DNA of 59,726 bases from Halalkalibacter urbisdiaboli (GCF_002156385.1 NZ_MVJM01000008.1:1-59726), one strand, 5' to 3'. Positions 1 through 10,435 are shown, counted from the first letter of the stretch. The notes: generated from the letters alone by a model not told the origin. A program made the numbers and translations.

Positions 1-37
1 GGGGATTCCCCCTGTGAGAGTAGGACGTTGCCAGGCA
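1..37 (+). rRNA. rrf: 5S rRNA, 3' end only
   Basis: The first bases match the 3' third of Bacillus 5S rRNA: a G-run/C-run hairpin, then CTGTGAGAGTAGGACG and TTGCCAGGC. The gene starts outside the window. It is the last gene of an rRNA operon; in B. subtilis an rRNA operon also lies just upstream of ctsR. The exact mature 3' end is uncertain by a few bases. Confidence 0.9.
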
Positions 38-98
38 GATAAAGCATAACCCAAAGGGTTATGCTTTTTAATTTGTACAAACGATTAAGCAGAAAGGC
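22..98 (+). repeat. 77-bp direct repeat, copy 1 (5S tail plus terminator)
   Basis: This segment recurs at 277-353 with only two visible mismatches (positions 76/331 and 92/347). It covers the last bases of 5S, the terminator and about 30 bp beyond. Confidence 0.9.
41..70 (+). terminator. rRNA operon terminator, first copy
   Basis: A perfect 12-bp stem (41-52 with 56-67) with a 3-nt loop is followed by a short T run. It sits right after the 5S end, so it is read as the intrinsic terminator of the rRNA operon. Confidence 0.85.
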
Positions 99-175
99 GC
101 TGAAGAGTCTGGTCCGGAGGAACAGCGTCTAAGCCGATGGAGTCATCGTGAGTAAACATCGAAGAAAAGCAACAT

Positions 176-293
176 GCCCCCTGTGAGACGAGACGGTTCT
201 CTTCGTACCCCTTCATGACTGAACTATGAAACGAAACGGCATGCATCACATCCCCGTAGAAGAGAACCGTTGAGCCAGGACGTTGCCAGGCAG
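176..293 (+). pseudogene. Remnant of a second 5S rRNA 3' end, interrupted
   Basis: Positions 177-188 repeat the 5S bases CCCCCTGTGAGA found at 8-19. The next 5S bases (AGGACGTTGCC) resume only at 277. About 88 bp lie between, bounded by a perfect 12-bp inverted repeat (193-204 and 259-270). The upstream body of a 5S gene is not recognisable, so this cannot encode a functional 5S. It may be an insertion into a duplicated 5S tail; the origin of the insert is unknown. Confidence 0.6.
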
Positions 294-353
294 ATAAAGC
301 ATAACCCAAAGGGTTATGCTTTTTAATTTGCACAAACGATTAAGCAGGAAGGC
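277..353 (+). repeat. 77-bp direct repeat, copy 2 (5S tail plus terminator)
   Basis: Second copy of the segment at 22-98, offset by 255 bp. It includes a second intact terminator hairpin at about 296-325. Any transcript that passes the first terminator would meet this one before ctsR. Confidence 0.9.
296..325 (+). terminator. rRNA operon terminator, second copy
   Basis: Same hairpin as at 41-70: AAAGCATAACCC, a 3-nt loop, then the complement and a T run. It lies within the second direct repeat. Confidence 0.8.
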
Positions 354-457
354 AAAGGAGAGAACAATGAATTGATAATAGGAAATTAGAGTACTATTAA
401 AGCAAAGAAAGAGTCATTTATTTTGTAAAGGTATATCTAAAAAAGTCGAAAATTAAA

Positions 458-482
458 GTTTACGTAAAAAATAGGCGGGACA
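458..482 (+). promoter_or_regulatory. Candidate SigB-type promoter upstream of ctsR
   Basis: GTTTAC, a 13-bp gap and GGGACA resemble the general-stress sigma-B consensus GTTTAA-N12-14-GGGTAT. B. subtilis ctsR is known to have both SigB and SigA promoters, which supports the reading. The -10 match is only partial. Confidence 0.4.
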
Positions 483-507
483 TGGTTATACTAGCCGATG
501 TAAAGGA

Positions 508-536
508 TTGCGGAATGATAAGAGTTTCTATATAAT
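508..536 (+). promoter_or_regulatory. SigA promoter of the ctsR operon
   Basis: TTGCGG at 508-513 and a perfect TATAAT at 531-536 are separated by 17 bp. Transcription should start about position 543, right at the CtsR operator. Confidence 0.8.
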
Positions 537-544
537 ATACATAT

Positions 545-561
545 AGTCAAAGATAGTCAAA
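545..561 (+). promoter_or_regulatory. CtsR operator
   Basis: Two direct heptads AGTCAAA (545-551 and 555-561) separated by 3 bp match the CtsR box, a tandem (A/G)GTCAAA repeat. A further GTCAA follows at 562. The site overlaps the expected transcription start, so bound CtsR would block the operon, including ctsR itself. Confidence 0.9.
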
Positions 562-589
562 GTCAACATAGGTGAGAGGGGGCGTATTC

Positions 590-1060
590 TTGAAAAATAT
601 TTCAGATGTCATTGAAAATTATTTAAAAGCCACCTTAATGAAAAGTGAACAAGACCTAGTAGAAATAAAAAGAAGTGAGCTTGCGAAACAGTTTCAATGT
701 GTACCTTCACAAATAAATTATGTTATAAGTACACGTTTTACTATCGAAAAGGGGTACATTGTTGAAAGTAAACGAGGTGGCGGAGGGTTTATTCGGATAA
801 TAAAAGTAAAACCACATGATAATATGGAGCTTTTTGACGAAATGATTCATATTATTGGTAGAGGAATTGACCAAGGTACTGCCGAAAATATAATTATGCG
901 TCTTTTTGAGGAAAAGGTCATTTCAAAACGTGAGGCTAGTTTAATGATTAGTGTTGTCGATCGAACGTTATATCGGTCTAACATTCCGCACAGGGACGAA
1001 ATTAGGGCGAATATATTAAAAGCGATGCTTGAAACACTAAAATATAAAGATAACCGTTGA
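590..1060 (+). CDS. ctsR: CtsR, class III heat-shock gene repressor
   Basis: CtsR is a dimeric DNA-binding repressor of clp genes; McsB and heat relieve its repression. The 156-residue product has the winged helix-turn-helix region (QCVPSQINYVI, about residues 35-45) and the glycine-rich heat-sensing wing ESKRGGGGFIRI, both typical of the family. I place the start at TTG 590, giving MKNISDVIENY, which aligns with the B. subtilis N-terminus; GAGAGGGGG at 574-582 is a well-spaced ribosome site. A GTG at 572 would add six residues but lies inside that site. First gene of ctsR-mcsA-mcsB-clpC and controlled by its own operator. Confidence 0.95.
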   Translation: MKNISDVIENYLKATLMKSEQDLVEIKRSELAKQFQCVPSQINYVISTRFTIEKGYIVESKRGGGGFIRIIKVKPHDNMELFDEMIHIIGRGIDQGTAENIIMRLFEEKVISKREASLMISVVDRTLYRSNIPHRDEIRANILKAMLETLKYKDNR

Positions 1061-1086
1061 TAGAACGTTGAGAGAGGTGGTATGCG

Positions 1087-1620
1087 ATGAAGTGCCAAGA
1101 TTGTGGTCAAAGGCAAGCGACATTGCATTTTACAAAAATCATTAACGGAGAGAAAACGGAATTTCATATTTGTGAGCAATGTGCAAGAGAAAAAGGTGAA
1201 CATTTTCCAGGCTCAAATAGTTTTTCCATTCATCAATTATTATCAGGACTTCTACATTTTGAGCAACCGATGAAGACGGACCAAGAAAAAGCAACACCTG
1301 ATCGGGAGTTTTCCTGTGAAAAATGTGGAATGAGCTACGAACAATTTACAAGAGTCGGGCGTTTTGGATGTGCTCATTGTTACGAGAGCTTTTCTTCAAA
1401 GCTTGATCCTTTATTAAAACGAGTTCATAGCGGAAATCATTCACATGCTGGAAAGATTCCGGTAAGAATAGGTGGAGGAATTCAACTTCAAAGAAAAATT
1501 GATTCTTTAAAAGAACAGTTAAAGACTCATATCAATCAAGAGGAATTTGAATTGGCTGCTGAAGTAAGAGATGAAATTCGAGCGTTGGAAAGACAAAAAA
1601 ATAACCAGAGGGAGGGATAG
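1087..1620 (+). CDS. mcsA: McsA, zinc-binding activator of the arginine kinase McsB
   Basis: McsA activates McsB and helps control CtsR during heat and oxidative stress. The 177-residue product carries four CxxC pairs: CQDC near residue 3, CEQC near 29, CEKC near 77 and CAHC near 93. These suit two zinc-binding modules that can also sense thiol stress. The C-terminus holds a UVR-type coiled segment (EEFELAAEVRDEIRALE), as in UvrB/UvrC. ATG 1087 follows GAGAGGTGG. It ends 3 bp before mcsB, so the two are translated as a pair. Confidence 0.94.
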   Translation: MKCQDCGQRQATLHFTKIINGEKTEFHICEQCAREKGEHFPGSNSFSIHQLLSGLLHFEQPMKTDQEKATPDREFSCEKCGMSYEQFTRVGRFGCAHCYESFSSKLDPLLKRVHSGNHSHAGKIPVRIGGGIQLQRKIDSLKEQLKTHINQEEFELAAEVRDEIRALERQKNNQREG

Positions 1621-1623
1621 GAA

Positions 1624-2700
1624 GTGTCACTCCAAAGGTTTATTAACGAGGCTATTAGTCCTTGGATGAAAAAAGATGGCGCTGATTCGGATATTGTATT
1701 GAGTAGTCGAATAAGATTAGCTAGAAACCTTGAAGAATATAAATTTCCGCTCCTAGCTTCATTAGAGGAATCTCATGCAGTTGTTAAACATATTGAAGAT
1801 GCCCTGGTAAAATCAACTACTGATTCTATCGGCAAAATTGAAATGGTTTATATGGATGACATGAAGGCAAATGAGAAACGAGTGCTTGTTGAAAAGCATT
1901 TAATTAGTCCTCATTTAGCGGAACAGTCAAAGCATGGTGCAGTCCTTTTAAGTGAAGATGAATCAATAAGCATCATGATCAATGAAGAAGATCATTTAAG
2001 AATCCAATGTTTATTTGCCGGCTTTGAGCTTACAAGAGGACTAGATATTGCTAGTTATTTAGATGATTGGATTGAAGAAAAGCTTACGTATGCCTTTGAC
2101 GAAAAGCGTGGATATTTAACGAGTTGTCCTACAAATGTCGGGACGGGTTTACGAGCATCAGTGATGATGCATCTTCCAGCTTTGGCGATGACACAGCAAC
2201 TAAGCAGGATTTTACCGGCAATTAATCAATTAGGATTAGTTGTTAGAGGAATTTACGGTGAAGGTAGCGAAGCTTTAGGTAATCTATTTCAGGTTTCAAA
2301 TCAGTTAACGTTAGGAAAAACTGAAAAAGATATTGTTGAAGACTTGCGTGGGGTTGTTTTACAACTGATTCAACAGGAACGAGCTGCACGTGAAGTACTA
2401 ATGCAAAATTCAAAGCTGCAGTTAGAAGACCGTGTATATCGTTCATATGGAATTCTCTCAAATAGTCGAATTATTGAATCGAAGGAAGCCACGCAAAGAC
2501 TTTCCGATGTTCGGCTAGGAATAGATGTAGGGTTAATAAAAGGAATTTCAGGGAATATCCTTAACGAGTTAATGATTTTAACACAACCAGGATTTTTACA
2601 GCAATTTGCGGGTGAGGTGTTAGCCCCTGAACAACGTGATGAACGAAGGGCAGCTCTCATACGTGAGCGACTAAAGTTAGAGAACGAGACCACAGAATAA
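1624..2700 (+). CDS. mcsB: McsB, protein arginine kinase
   Basis: McsB phosphorylates arginines on CtsR and on misfolded proteins, marking them for ClpCP degradation. The 358-residue product has the phosphagen-kinase-like core, including [12 protein letters not shown] near residue 24 (nucleotide-binding arginines), [14 protein letters not shown] near residue 170 and the GxYGEGSEA loop near 210. The length matches the family. Translation starts at GTG 1624 behind GGAGGGATAGG, which overlaps the end of mcsA. Expression is expected to follow CtsR control with the rest of the operon. Confidence 0.95.
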   Translation: MSLQRFINEAISPWMKKDGADSDIVLSSRIRLARNLEEYKFPLLASLEESHAVVKHIEDALVKSTTDSIGKIEMVYMDDMKANEKRVLVEKHLISPHLAEQSKHGAVLLSEDESISIMINEEDHLRIQCLFAGFELTRGLDIASYLDDWIEEKLTYAFDEKRGYLTSCPTNVGTGLRASVMMHLPALAMTQQLSRILPAINQLGLVVRGIYGEGSEALGNLFQVSNQLTLGKTEKDIVEDLRGVVLQLIQQERAAREVLMQNSKLQLEDRVYRSYGILSNSRIIESKEATQRLSDVRLGIDVGLIKGISGNILNELMILTQPGFLQQFAGEVLAPEQRDERRAALIRERLKLENETTE

Positions 2701-2718
2701 TCATGGAGGTGGACGTCA

Positions 2719-5160
2719 ATGATGTTTGGACGTTTTACAGAGCGAGCACAAAAAGTATTAGCTTTAGCACAAGAGGAAGCAATTCGTTTAGGGCATAATA
2801 ATATCGGAACAGAGCATATTTTACTCGGTCTCATTCGAGAAGGCGAAGGCATTGCTGCAAAAGCATTACAAGCTTTAGGCTTAGGATCTGAAAAAATTCA
2901 AAATGAAGTTGAAACGTTGATCGGTAAAGGTCAAGAGGGTTCAAAAACGATTCATTACACACCTCGTGCAAAAAAGGTCATTGAGTTATCAATGGACGAA
3001 GCGAGAAAGCTTGGTCATTCCTACGTAGGGACAGAGCATATTCTTCTCGGCCTTATTCGAGAAGGCGAAGGGGTCGCTGCTCGCGTTTTAAATAACCTTG
3101 GTGTTAGCTTAAACAAAGCTCGTCAGCAAGTACTTCAACTTCTAGGAAGTAATGAAGCAGGAAGTTCATCTCAACAAGGTAGCAGTGCCACTCATGCCAA
3201 TACACCCACTCTAGATAGCTTGGCTCGCGACTTAACTGCAATTGCGAGAGAAGAGTCACTTGATCCAGTTATTGGCCGTAGTAAGGAGATTGAGCGTGTG
3301 ATCCAAGTATTAAGTCGTCGTACGAAAAACAACCCAGTTCTTATTGGGGAGCCTGGTGTTGGTAAGACAGCGATTGCTGAAGGATTAGCACAAGCAATTA
3401 TAGCAAATGAAGTTCCTGAAACACTTCGTAATAAGCGAGTTATGACATTAGATATGGGAACGGTCGTTGCTGGTACAAAATACCGTGGTGAATTTGAAGA
3501 TAGATTGAAAAAGGTGATGGATGAAATTCGCCAAGCTCAAAATGTAATTCTTTTTATTGATGAACTTCATACGTTGATTGGTGCAGGTGGAGCTGAAGGT
3601 GCAATTGATGCCTCAAACATTCTCAAACCTTCTCTAGCACGTGGGGAGCTTCAATGTATTGGGGCGACAACACTTGATGAGTATCGTAAGTACATTGAAA
3701 AGGATGCTGCGCTTGAGCGTCGTTTCCAACCGATTCAAGTTAATGAGCCAACATTAGATGAGTCTATTCAAATTTTAAAGGGGCTACGTGATCGTTATGA
3801 GGCCCATCACCGTGTGACGATTACCGATGATGCCATTGAAGAGGCAGTAAAACTATCGGACCGTTACATCTCGGACCGCTTCTTACCAGATAAAGCAATT
3901 GACTTGATTGATGAAGCAGCTTCTAAAGTAAGACTTCGTTCGTATACGGCTCCACCAAATTTAAAGGAGTTAGAATCTCGTTTAGAGGAAACACGTAAAG
4001 AGAAGGATGCAGCTGTTCAAAGTCAAGAATTCGAAAAGGCTGCATCATTAAGAGATTCTGAACAACGTTTACGTGAAGAGCTTGAAGAAATGAAGAATGA
4101 GTGGAAGCAAAAGCAAGGGCAAGAAAATACAGAGGTTGTTGTTGATGATATCGCGCAGGTCGTTGCAAGCTGGACGGGAATTCCTGTCTCCAAATTAGCA
4201 GAAGAAGAAACTGAACGTCTATTGAAAATGGAAAGCATTTTACACGAACGCGTGGTTGGCCAAGAAGAAGCGGTTAAATCCATTTCGCTAGCGGTCAGAC
4301 GGGCTCGTGCTGGCTTAAAGGATCCTAAGCGTCCGATTGGGTCATTTATTTTCCTAGGACCAACAGGTGTAGGTAAAACAGAACTTGCACGTGCCGTTGC
4401 TGAAACATTATTTGGTGATGAGGATGCCGTTATTCGTGTAGATATGTCAGAGTATATGGAAAAGCATGCTACGAGCCGTCTCGTTGGTTCCCCTCCTGGT
4501 TACGTCGGCCATGAAGAAGGTGGGCAACTAACGGAGAAAGTACGTCGTAAGCCATATTCTGTTATTTTATTAGATGAAATTGAGAAGGCTCATCCAGATG
4601 TCTTTAATATTTTACTTCAAGTTCTTGAGGATGGACGATTAACGGATTCAAAGGGACGTACGGTTGATTTCCGTAACACAGCGATTATTATGACATCAAA
4701 CGTTGGTGCAAGCTTACTCAGAAAGAATAAACACCTTGGGTTTACAACTGGAACGGAAGACCAAGAGCATAATGATATGAAAGGAAAAGTCATGGGTGAA
4801 TTAAAGCGAAGCTTCCGCCCAGAATTCCTAAATCGTATTGATGAAATTATTGTCTTCCATTCATTAGAGAAGAAGCATGTTCGTGAAATTATTACATTAA
4901 TGGCAGATCAACTGAAAAAACGTTTAATTGAGCAAGGTATCGAGTTCGAGTTAACAGAAGCTGCAAAGGATAAAATTACGGATATCGGCTATGACCCAGA
5001 ATATGGTGCACGTCCTTTACGTCGCGCCCTTCAAAAGCAGGTTGAAGACCGCTTATCTGAAGAGCTTCTAAAAGGGACAATTGTAAAAGGGCAAAAAGCG
5101 ATTATTGATGTTAATGACGGAGAACTAGTCGTTGTAACAAAGGAAAATGCCCAAGTATAA
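2719..5160 (+). CDS. clpC: ClpC, AAA+ unfoldase of the ClpCP protease
   Basis: ClpC unfolds substrates, with adaptors such as MecA and McsB, and feeds them to ClpP. The 813-residue product has two N-terminal Clp-N repeats (residues 1-145), a first AAA+ domain with Walker A GEPGVGKT near 210, a UVR/M-domain coiled coil near 415-460, and a second AAA+ domain with GPTGVGKT near 547. It ends in the Clp D2-small domain. ATG 2719 is directly followed by a second ATG; the double Met is conserved in B. subtilis. Last gene of the operon; a strong terminator follows. Confidence 0.97.
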   Translation: MMFGRFTERAQKVLALAQEEAIRLGHNNIGTEHILLGLIREGEGIAAKALQALGLGSEKIQNEVETLIGKGQEGSKTIHYTPRAKKVIELSMDEARKLGHSYVGTEHILLGLIREGEGVAARVLNNLGVSLNKARQQVLQLLGSNEAGSSSQQGSSATHANTPTLDSLARDLTAIAREESLDPVIGRSKEIERVIQVLSRRTKNNPVLIGEPGVGKTAIAEGLAQAIIANEVPETLRNKRVMTLDMGTVVAGTKYRGEFEDRLKKVMDEIRQAQNVILFIDELHTLIGAGGAEGAIDASNILKPSLARGELQCIGATTLDEYRKYIEKDAALERRFQPIQVNEPTLDESIQILKGLRDRYEAHHRVTITDDAIEEAVKLSDRYISDRFLPDKAIDLIDEAASKVRLRSYTAPPNLKELESRLEETRKEKDAAVQSQEFEKAASLRDSEQRLREELEEMKNEWKQKQGQENTEVVVDDIAQVVASWTGIPVSKLAEEETERLLKMESILHERVVGQEEAVKSISLAVRRARAGLKDPKRPIGSFIFLGPTGVGKTELARAVAETLFGDEDAVIRVDMSEYMEKHATSRLVGSPPGYVGHEEGGQLTEKVRRKPYSVILLDEIEKAHPDVFNILLQVLEDGRLTDSKGRTVDFRNTAIIMTSNVGASLLRKNKHLGFTTGTEDQEHNDMKGKVMGELKRSFRPEFLNRIDEIIVFHSLEKKHVREIITLMADQLKKRLIEQGIEFELTEAAKDKITDIGYDPEYGARPLRRALQKQVEDRLSEELLKGTIVKGQKAIIDVNDGELVVVTKENAQV

Positions 5161-5186
5161 GGATTAGAATAGGGGCTTCGGCCTAG

Positions 5187-5223
5187 AAAAAGCCGAGGGA
5201 GAGTCATAATCCCTTGGCTTTTT
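5187..5223 (+). terminator. Terminator after clpC
   Basis: AAAAAGCCGAGGGA pairs perfectly with TCCCTTGGCTTTTT across a 9-nt loop, giving a long stem that ends in a T run. It closes the ctsR operon. Confidence 0.85.
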
Positions 5224-5262
5224 ACCATACATATAGGTAATACCGACTTTGACATAAAACTC

Positions 5263-5271
5263 TGTTAAAAT
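5263..5271 (+). promoter_or_regulatory. Candidate extended -10 promoter for radA
   Basis: TGTTAAAAT is a TGn-extended -10 (TG at 5263-5264, TAAAAT at 5266-5271). A TTGACA at 5249 is only 11 bp away, too close to serve as its -35. The call rests on the extended -10 alone. Confidence 0.35.
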
Positions 5272-5305
5272 AAGAAGAGACGTGTTAAAGGAAGCGGTGA
5301 ATACA

Positions 5306-6679
5306 ATGGCAAAGAAAAAAACAAAATTTATCTGTCAAGAATGTGGTTACGAATCACCAAAGTGGATGGGGAAATGTCCCGGTTGCCAGGGGTGGAATAC
5401 GATGGTCGAGGAATTCGAACCTTCTGCTAAACAAGCGAGTCGAAGTTATGTTACTTCCTCTCTTACAGGTTCAAAGCCACAATCAATAACGGAAGTAGTA
5501 AGTGAAAAGGAACCACGAATAAATACGACGATGATTGAACTAAACCGTGTTCTGGGTGGAGGGATTGTTCCTGGTTCTTTAGTTTTAGTTGGTGGAGATC
5601 CCGGTATAGGAAAATCAACATTATTATTACAGCTATCGGCTAAGTTAGCTGAAACGAATCAAAAAGTTCTATATATTTCAGGTGAAGAGTCTGTTAAACA
5701 AACAAAGCTTCGAGCTGACCGACTGGGTGTCATTTCTCCAAACTTATATGTGTTGGCAGAAACTGATTTACAATTTATTGAAAAGGCTATAGATGAAGTG
5801 GGTCCTGCTCTAGTGATTATTGACTCGATCCAAACGGTTTATCAAGAGGATATTGCTTCAGCCCCAGGAAGTGTGTCTCAAGTAAGAGAATGTACAGCTG
5901 CATTTATGAGGATAGCGAAAACGAGGGGCATCGCAATTTTTATCGTAGGACATGTAACGAAACAAGGCTCAATTGCTGGTCCAAAGCTTTTAGAACATAT
6001 GGTTGATTCCGTTCTATATTTTGAAGGGGAGCGTCATCATACGTATCGAATTTTAAGAGCTGTAAAAAACCGGTTTGGGTCAACCAATGAAATGGGTATC
6101 TTTGAAATGAAGGAGCTAGGGTTAGAGGAAGTTTTAAATCCTTCAGAAATCTTTCTAGAGGAACGTTCTCAGGGAACGGCTGGTTCGATTGTTGTTGCTT
6201 CAATGGAAGGAACTCGTCCTGTGCTTGTCGAGCTACAAGCTTTAATTTCGCCCACAAGCTTCGGAAATCCAAGGCGTATGGCAACAGGAATTGACCATAA
6301 TCGTGTCTCACTATTGATGGCTGTTTTAGAAAAGCGTGTCGGACTCTTGCTACAAAATCAGGACGCTTATTTAAATGTAGCTGGTGGAGTGCGCTTAGAT
6401 GAACCTGCCATTGATTTAGCGATAGCACTTAGTATTGCTTCAAGCTTTAGAAATCAAGTCACAAATCCAATGGATGTAGCGATTGGTGAAGTTGGGCTGA
6501 CGGGTGAAATTCGTCGGGTTTCACGTATTGACCAACGTGTGAACGAGGCAGCAAAATTAGGATTTAAACGCGTCATCATCCCTGAGAAAAATCTTGGTGG
6601 TTGGACGTATCCTAAAGGAATTGAAGTAATAGGTGTGCCAACCCTTGAACGGGCGCTAGAGGTTGCATTAGGAGGCTAA
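5306..6679 (+). CDS. radA: RadA (Sms), DNA repair and branch-migration ATPase
   Basis: RadA is a RecA-like hexameric ATPase that extends recombination intermediates in DNA repair and transformation. The 457-residue product starts with a C4 zinc finger (CQECGYES and CPGC), then a RecA core with Walker [11 protein letters not shown] near residue 93 and the RadA-specific KNRFG motif near 250, and ends in a Lon-like domain. I chose ATG 5306 ([11 protein letters not shown]), which matches the B. subtilis start. The upstream in-frame GTG 5282 would add eight residues not seen in homologues. disA follows after 3 bp. Confidence 0.95.
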   Translation: MAKKKTKFICQECGYESPKWMGKCPGCQGWNTMVEEFEPSAKQASRSYVTSSLTGSKPQSITEVVSEKEPRINTTMIELNRVLGGGIVPGSLVLVGGDPGIGKSTLLLQLSAKLAETNQKVLYISGEESVKQTKLRADRLGVISPNLYVLAETDLQFIEKAIDEVGPALVIIDSIQTVYQEDIASAPGSVSQVRECTAAFMRIAKTRGIAIFIVGHVTKQGSIAGPKLLEHMVDSVLYFEGERHHTYRILRAVKNRFGSTNEMGIFEMKELGLEEVLNPSEIFLEERSQGTAGSIVVASMEGTRPVLVELQALISPTSFGNPRRMATGIDHNRVSLLMAVLEKRVGLLLQNQDAYLNVAGGVRLDEPAIDLAIALSIASSFRNQVTNPMDVAIGEVGLTGEIRRVSRIDQRVNEAAKLGFKRVIIPEKNLGGWTYPKGIEVIGVPTLERALEVALGG

Positions 6680-6682
6680 AAT

Positions 6683-7756
6683 ATGGATGACAGAAAGAAG
6701 GGTGCATTTATTCAAGAAGTATTGAAGCTCGTCGCTCCAGGGACACCATTGCGAGCTGGAATTGATAACGTATTACGTGCAAAAACAGGTGGTTTAATCG
6801 TATTAGGATATAACAACGAAATGATGAATATCGTTGACGGTGGGTTTTTTATTAATTGTGACTTTTCACCAGCTTATCTGTATGAATTAGCGAAAATGGA
6901 CGGCGCCATCATCTTAAGTGAAGATGGAAAACGGATATTGTATTCAAACACACAGTTAGTTCCTAATAATGGGATTGAATCCAATGAGACAGGAATTCGT
7001 CATAGAACGGCAGAACGAGTGGCGAAGCAAACAGGAAATCTAGTTATTTCGATATCACAACGGCGAAATGTCATTACACTTTATCAAGGAGAACATCGCT
7101 ATTCACTTAAAGACATCGGAGTCATTTTAACAAAGGCCAACCAAGCGATTCAAACATTAGAAAAATATAAGGTTGTACTTGATCAAGGGATTACGAATTT
7201 AGGTGCATTAGAATTTGAGCAATTGGTTACCTTTCACGAAGTTACGCAAGTGATTCATCGTGTTCAAATGGTGCTTCGTATAAAGCGGGAAGTTTTGAAT
7301 TATATAAATGAACTCGGAGATGAAGGGCGTTTAATCACAATGCAATTAAATGAACTTGTATCGAATATTGAAAAAGAAGCCATTTACTTGTTAAAGGATT
7401 ATGTGAAGGATAAAAAACAAGATGTTTATGACACGCTAAAGGAATTAACGAAATTTCAAACCGAAGAATTACTCGATGAACAGGAAATCGTAAAAGTACT
7501 AGGATATGGGAAGAATATCAATGTTCAGGAACAGTCTGTATCTCCAAGAGGATATCGTATTCTACATCGAATCCCACGATTACCATCTGTTATTATTGAT
7601 AATTTAATCGAGAAATATGGTGATTTAACAAGTATTATGTTTGCAAGCATTCAAGAGCTAGATGAAGTAGAAGGAATAGGAGAAGCTCGGGCAAAAATGA
7701 TTAAAGACGGGCTTAATCGTATCCAAGAACAATTGTTTGTTGATCGCCACATTTAA
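6683..7756 (+). CDS. disA: DisA, DNA-scanning diadenylate cyclase
   Basis: DisA makes c-di-AMP from two ATP and pauses at branched DNA, linking genome integrity to sporulation. The 357-residue product has the N-terminal DAC domain with the DGA motif (KMDGAII, near residue 74) and the RHR motif ([10 protein letters not shown], near 105). A helical linker follows, then a C-terminal helix-hairpin-helix DNA-binding domain ([15 protein letters not shown]). ATG 6683 lies 3 bp after the radA stop, with AGGAGG overlapping the radA end, so the pair is co-expressed. Confidence 0.96.
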   Translation: MDDRKKGAFIQEVLKLVAPGTPLRAGIDNVLRAKTGGLIVLGYNNEMMNIVDGGFFINCDFSPAYLYELAKMDGAIILSEDGKRILYSNTQLVPNNGIESNETGIRHRTAERVAKQTGNLVISISQRRNVITLYQGEHRYSLKDIGVILTKANQAIQTLEKYKVVLDQGITNLGALEFEQLVTFHEVTQVIHRVQMVLRIKREVLNYINELGDEGRLITMQLNELVSNIEKEAIYLLKDYVKDKKQDVYDTLKELTKFQTEELLDEQEIVKVLGYGKNINVQEQSVSPRGYRILHRIPRLPSVIIDNLIEKYGDLTSIMFASIQELDEVEGIGEARAKMIKDGLNRIQEQLFVDRHI

Positions 7757-7855
7757 CATAATCGTCATCATGTTTAAAATTGGCATTTCAAGATGATTTG
7801 TTACGTTTATAAGAAAAAATCATGGAATTTTATGTGAAATTTAGTTTGCTAGGTT

Positions 7856-7880
7856 TTGATTCCGGATTCTTGTCTATAAT
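7856..7880 (+). promoter_or_regulatory. Candidate yacL promoter
   Basis: A consensus TATAAT lies at 7875-7880, 22 bp before the yacL start. A TTGATT at 7856 is only 13 bp upstream, so the -35 is not convincing. The 145-bp gap after disA argues for some promoter here. Confidence 0.35.
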
Positions 7881-7901
7881 AAATGAAGGAGGTGAATATG
7901 G

Positions 7902-9002
7902 ATGCTAAAGCGAATAGTGCAGTTGTTTTTTGTTTTAGTAGGGGGAACCCTGGGATTTTTATATATTCCTGATTTAATCTACGTTATGAATTTTGGTAAC
8001 ATTCCTACGTGGATCATGAGTCCATATGTAGGTGTAGTCATTGGAGCTATTATTTTATATGTAACAACTTTTTGGCTTGCAGATTATATTGTGAATTTTA
8101 TGAAGCTAATGGAAGAGGCCATTGTAAGGGCACCGGTTACAGATGTATTATTTGGATCTATGGGATTAATTATTGGACTTATTGTTGCTTACTTAATTGG
8201 AATTCCTCTTAATGCAATTCAGATTCCGGTTGTGAGTACGGTTTTGCCGATTTTTGTTACAATCTTTCTAGGGTATTTCGGTTTTCAAATTGGCTTTAAA
8301 AAGCGAGATGAATTAATTCACTTATTTACGATGACACGTAATTTTGGAAAAGACAAAAAGAAAGAGGAAGAAGAAGCTGCACAAAAAAGCGGACATGAGT
8401 TAAAAATTCTTGATACAAGTGTGATTATAGATGGTCGAATCGCCGATATTTGTAAAACTGGATTTCTTGAAGGGACACTTGTCATTCCTGAGTTTGTATT
8501 AGAAGAACTGCAGCATATAGCGGACTCATCTGATGTATTAAAAAGAAATCGTGGTCGACGCGGACTCGATATCTTAAATAAAATTCAAAAAGAACTTCCA
8601 ATTAATGTTGAAATTTATGATGGTGATTTTGAAGATATACAAGAAGTAGATAGTAAATTAGTAAAGCTAGCTAAGCTATCTTCTGGAGTCGTTGTGACAA
8701 ATGATTTTAATTTAAATAAGGTTTGCGAGTTACAAGGTGTCTCTGTGTTAAATATTAATGACCTTGCTAATGCCGTTAAACCGGTTGTTCTTCCGGGTGA
8801 AGAAATGAGTGTTCAAGTAATTAAAGACGGTAAGGAACATCATCAAGGCGTTGCTTATTTAGATGATGGCACGATGATTGTTGTTGAAGGTGGTCGTGAT
8901 CATATTGGCAAGCATATTGAAGTAATTGTCACAAGTGTGCTACAAACGAGTGCCGGTCGAATGATTTTTGCCAAGCCTAAATTACTTGAAAAAGCGTTGT
9001 AG
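7902..9002 (+). CDS. yacL: YacL-type PIN/TRAM membrane protein
   Basis: The 366-residue product has four predicted N-terminal membrane segments (residues about 1-140), then a PIN domain beginning [17 protein letters not shown] near residue 168, and a C-terminal TRAM domain. PIN domains are often metal-dependent ribonucleases and TRAM binds RNA, so a membrane-tethered RNA function is inferred; the precise substrate is unknown to me. Start ATG 7902 (MLKRIVQ) follows AGGAGGTG at 7887-7894 and matches B. subtilis YacL; an ATG at 7898 is out of frame. Confidence 0.9.
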   Translation: MLKRIVQLFFVLVGGTLGFLYIPDLIYVMNFGNIPTWIMSPYVGVVIGAIILYVTTFWLADYIVNFMKLMEEAIVRAPVTDVLFGSMGLIIGLIVAYLIGIPLNAIQIPVVSTVLPIFVTIFLGYFGFQIGFKKRDELIHLFTMTRNFGKDKKKEEEEAAQKSGHELKILDTSVIIDGRIADICKTGFLEGTLVIPEFVLEELQHIADSSDVLKRNRGRRGLDILNKIQKELPINVEIYDGDFEDIQEVDSKLVKLAKLSSGVVVTNDFNLNKVCELQGVSVLNINDLANAVKPVVLPGEEMSVQVIKDGKEHHQGVAYLDDGTMIVVEGGRDHIGKHIEVIVTSVLQTSAGRMIFAKPKLLEKAL

Positions 9003-9040
9003 CTCCCCTGTCTTCATTAGATTGGAACAATGCTCTGTGC

Positions 9041-9080
9041 CAAGCGCCAAACTCTACTTAGTAGATATGGCGCTTGTCTT
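9041..9080 (+). terminator. Terminator after yacL
   Basis: CAAGCGCCA (9041-9049) pairs perfectly with TGGCGCTTG (9068-9076), with a further inner stem TCTAC/GTAGA. The tail is TCTTATGTTT, a weak T tract. Confidence 0.6.
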
Positions 9081-9139
9081 ATGTTTGGACGGTTAAGACA
9101 AGCTATATTCTATTAAGTATGCGAAAAGAGTAGAGAACA

Positions 9140-9148
9140 TGCTAAAAT
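9140..9148 (+). promoter_or_regulatory. Candidate extended -10 promoter for ispD
   Basis: TGCTAAAAT is a TGn-extended -10 located 37 bp before the ispD start. No good -35 is visible at 17 bp. Confidence 0.35.
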
Positions 9149-9166
9149 ATAAACGGATGAACGTAG

Positions 9167-9870
<704 letters not shown>

Positions 9871-9871
<1 letters not shown>

Positions 9872-10344
9872 TGCGGATAGGACAAGGGTTTGACGTTCAT
9901 CAATTAGTAGAAGGTCGCCCACTAATCATCGGTGGTATTACGATACCATATGAAAAAGGTTTATTAGGTCATTCTGATGCCGATGTTTTATTACATACAG
10001 TAGCAGATGCAGCATTAGGTGCAATTGCAGAGGGGGATATTGGGAAGCATTTTCCTGATACAGATCCTAATTTTAAAGATGCAGATTCCGCGAAACTTTT
10101 AGAGCATGTATGGGATTTGGTAAAAAACAAAGGTTATCAACTAGGTAATATAGACTGCACAATCATCGCACAGGCACCAAAAATGGCACCTTATATTGAG
10201 CAGATTCGTAGTCGGGTTGCCGAGCTACTTGAAGCAACAATGGATCAAGTAAATGTTAAAGCTACGACGACAGAAAAGCTAGGTTTTACCGGTCGTGGTG
10301 AAGGAATCGCAGCGCAAGCGACAATTTTACTTGTGAAGTCATGA
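9871..10344 (+). CDS. ispF: IspF, 2-C-methyl-D-erythritol 2,4-cyclodiphosphate synthase
   Basis: IspF cyclises CDP-ME-2-phosphate in the MEP pathway, using zinc in a homotrimer. The 157-residue product has the signature GQGFDVHQL (zinc ligands Asp and His), [12 protein letters not shown] and the C-terminal [19 protein letters not shown] 9871 shares its A with the ispD stop. A GTG at 9868 would add one residue and fits the homologue length too; the ribosome site AGGGGG at 9857-9862 suits the ATG slightly better. Confidence 0.95.
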
Positions 10345-10352
10345 ACCAAGAC

Positions 10353-10380
10353 TTGACCAGTCAATTCTTGGTGCTAAAAT
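10353..10380 (+). promoter_or_regulatory. gltX promoter
   Basis: TTGACC (10353-10358), a 16-bp gap and TAAAAT (10375-10380) with a TGC extension form a good SigA promoter. The -35 sits in the middle of an imperfect hairpin at 10344-10371 (ACCAAGACTTGA with TCAATTCTTGGT), which may also terminate ispF transcripts. Confidence 0.6.
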
Positions 10381-10435
10381 AAAGAAAGTGAAAATAGGCA
10401 TTTTTTACAATGCGAAGAAATGGAAGGTGTAGACA

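Noticed and set aside
85-333. 82-residue minus-strand reading frame over the 5S-tail duplication
   Set aside because: It runs through two terminators and the repeat; no ribosome site or homology is visible.
847-1203. 118-residue minus-strand reading frame across ctsR-mcsA
   Set aside because: Shadow of two well-supported plus-strand genes; composition is that of an antisense frame.
5249-5271. TTGACA with TAAAAT as a radA promoter pair
   Set aside because: Only 11 bp apart, too short; kept only the extended -10.
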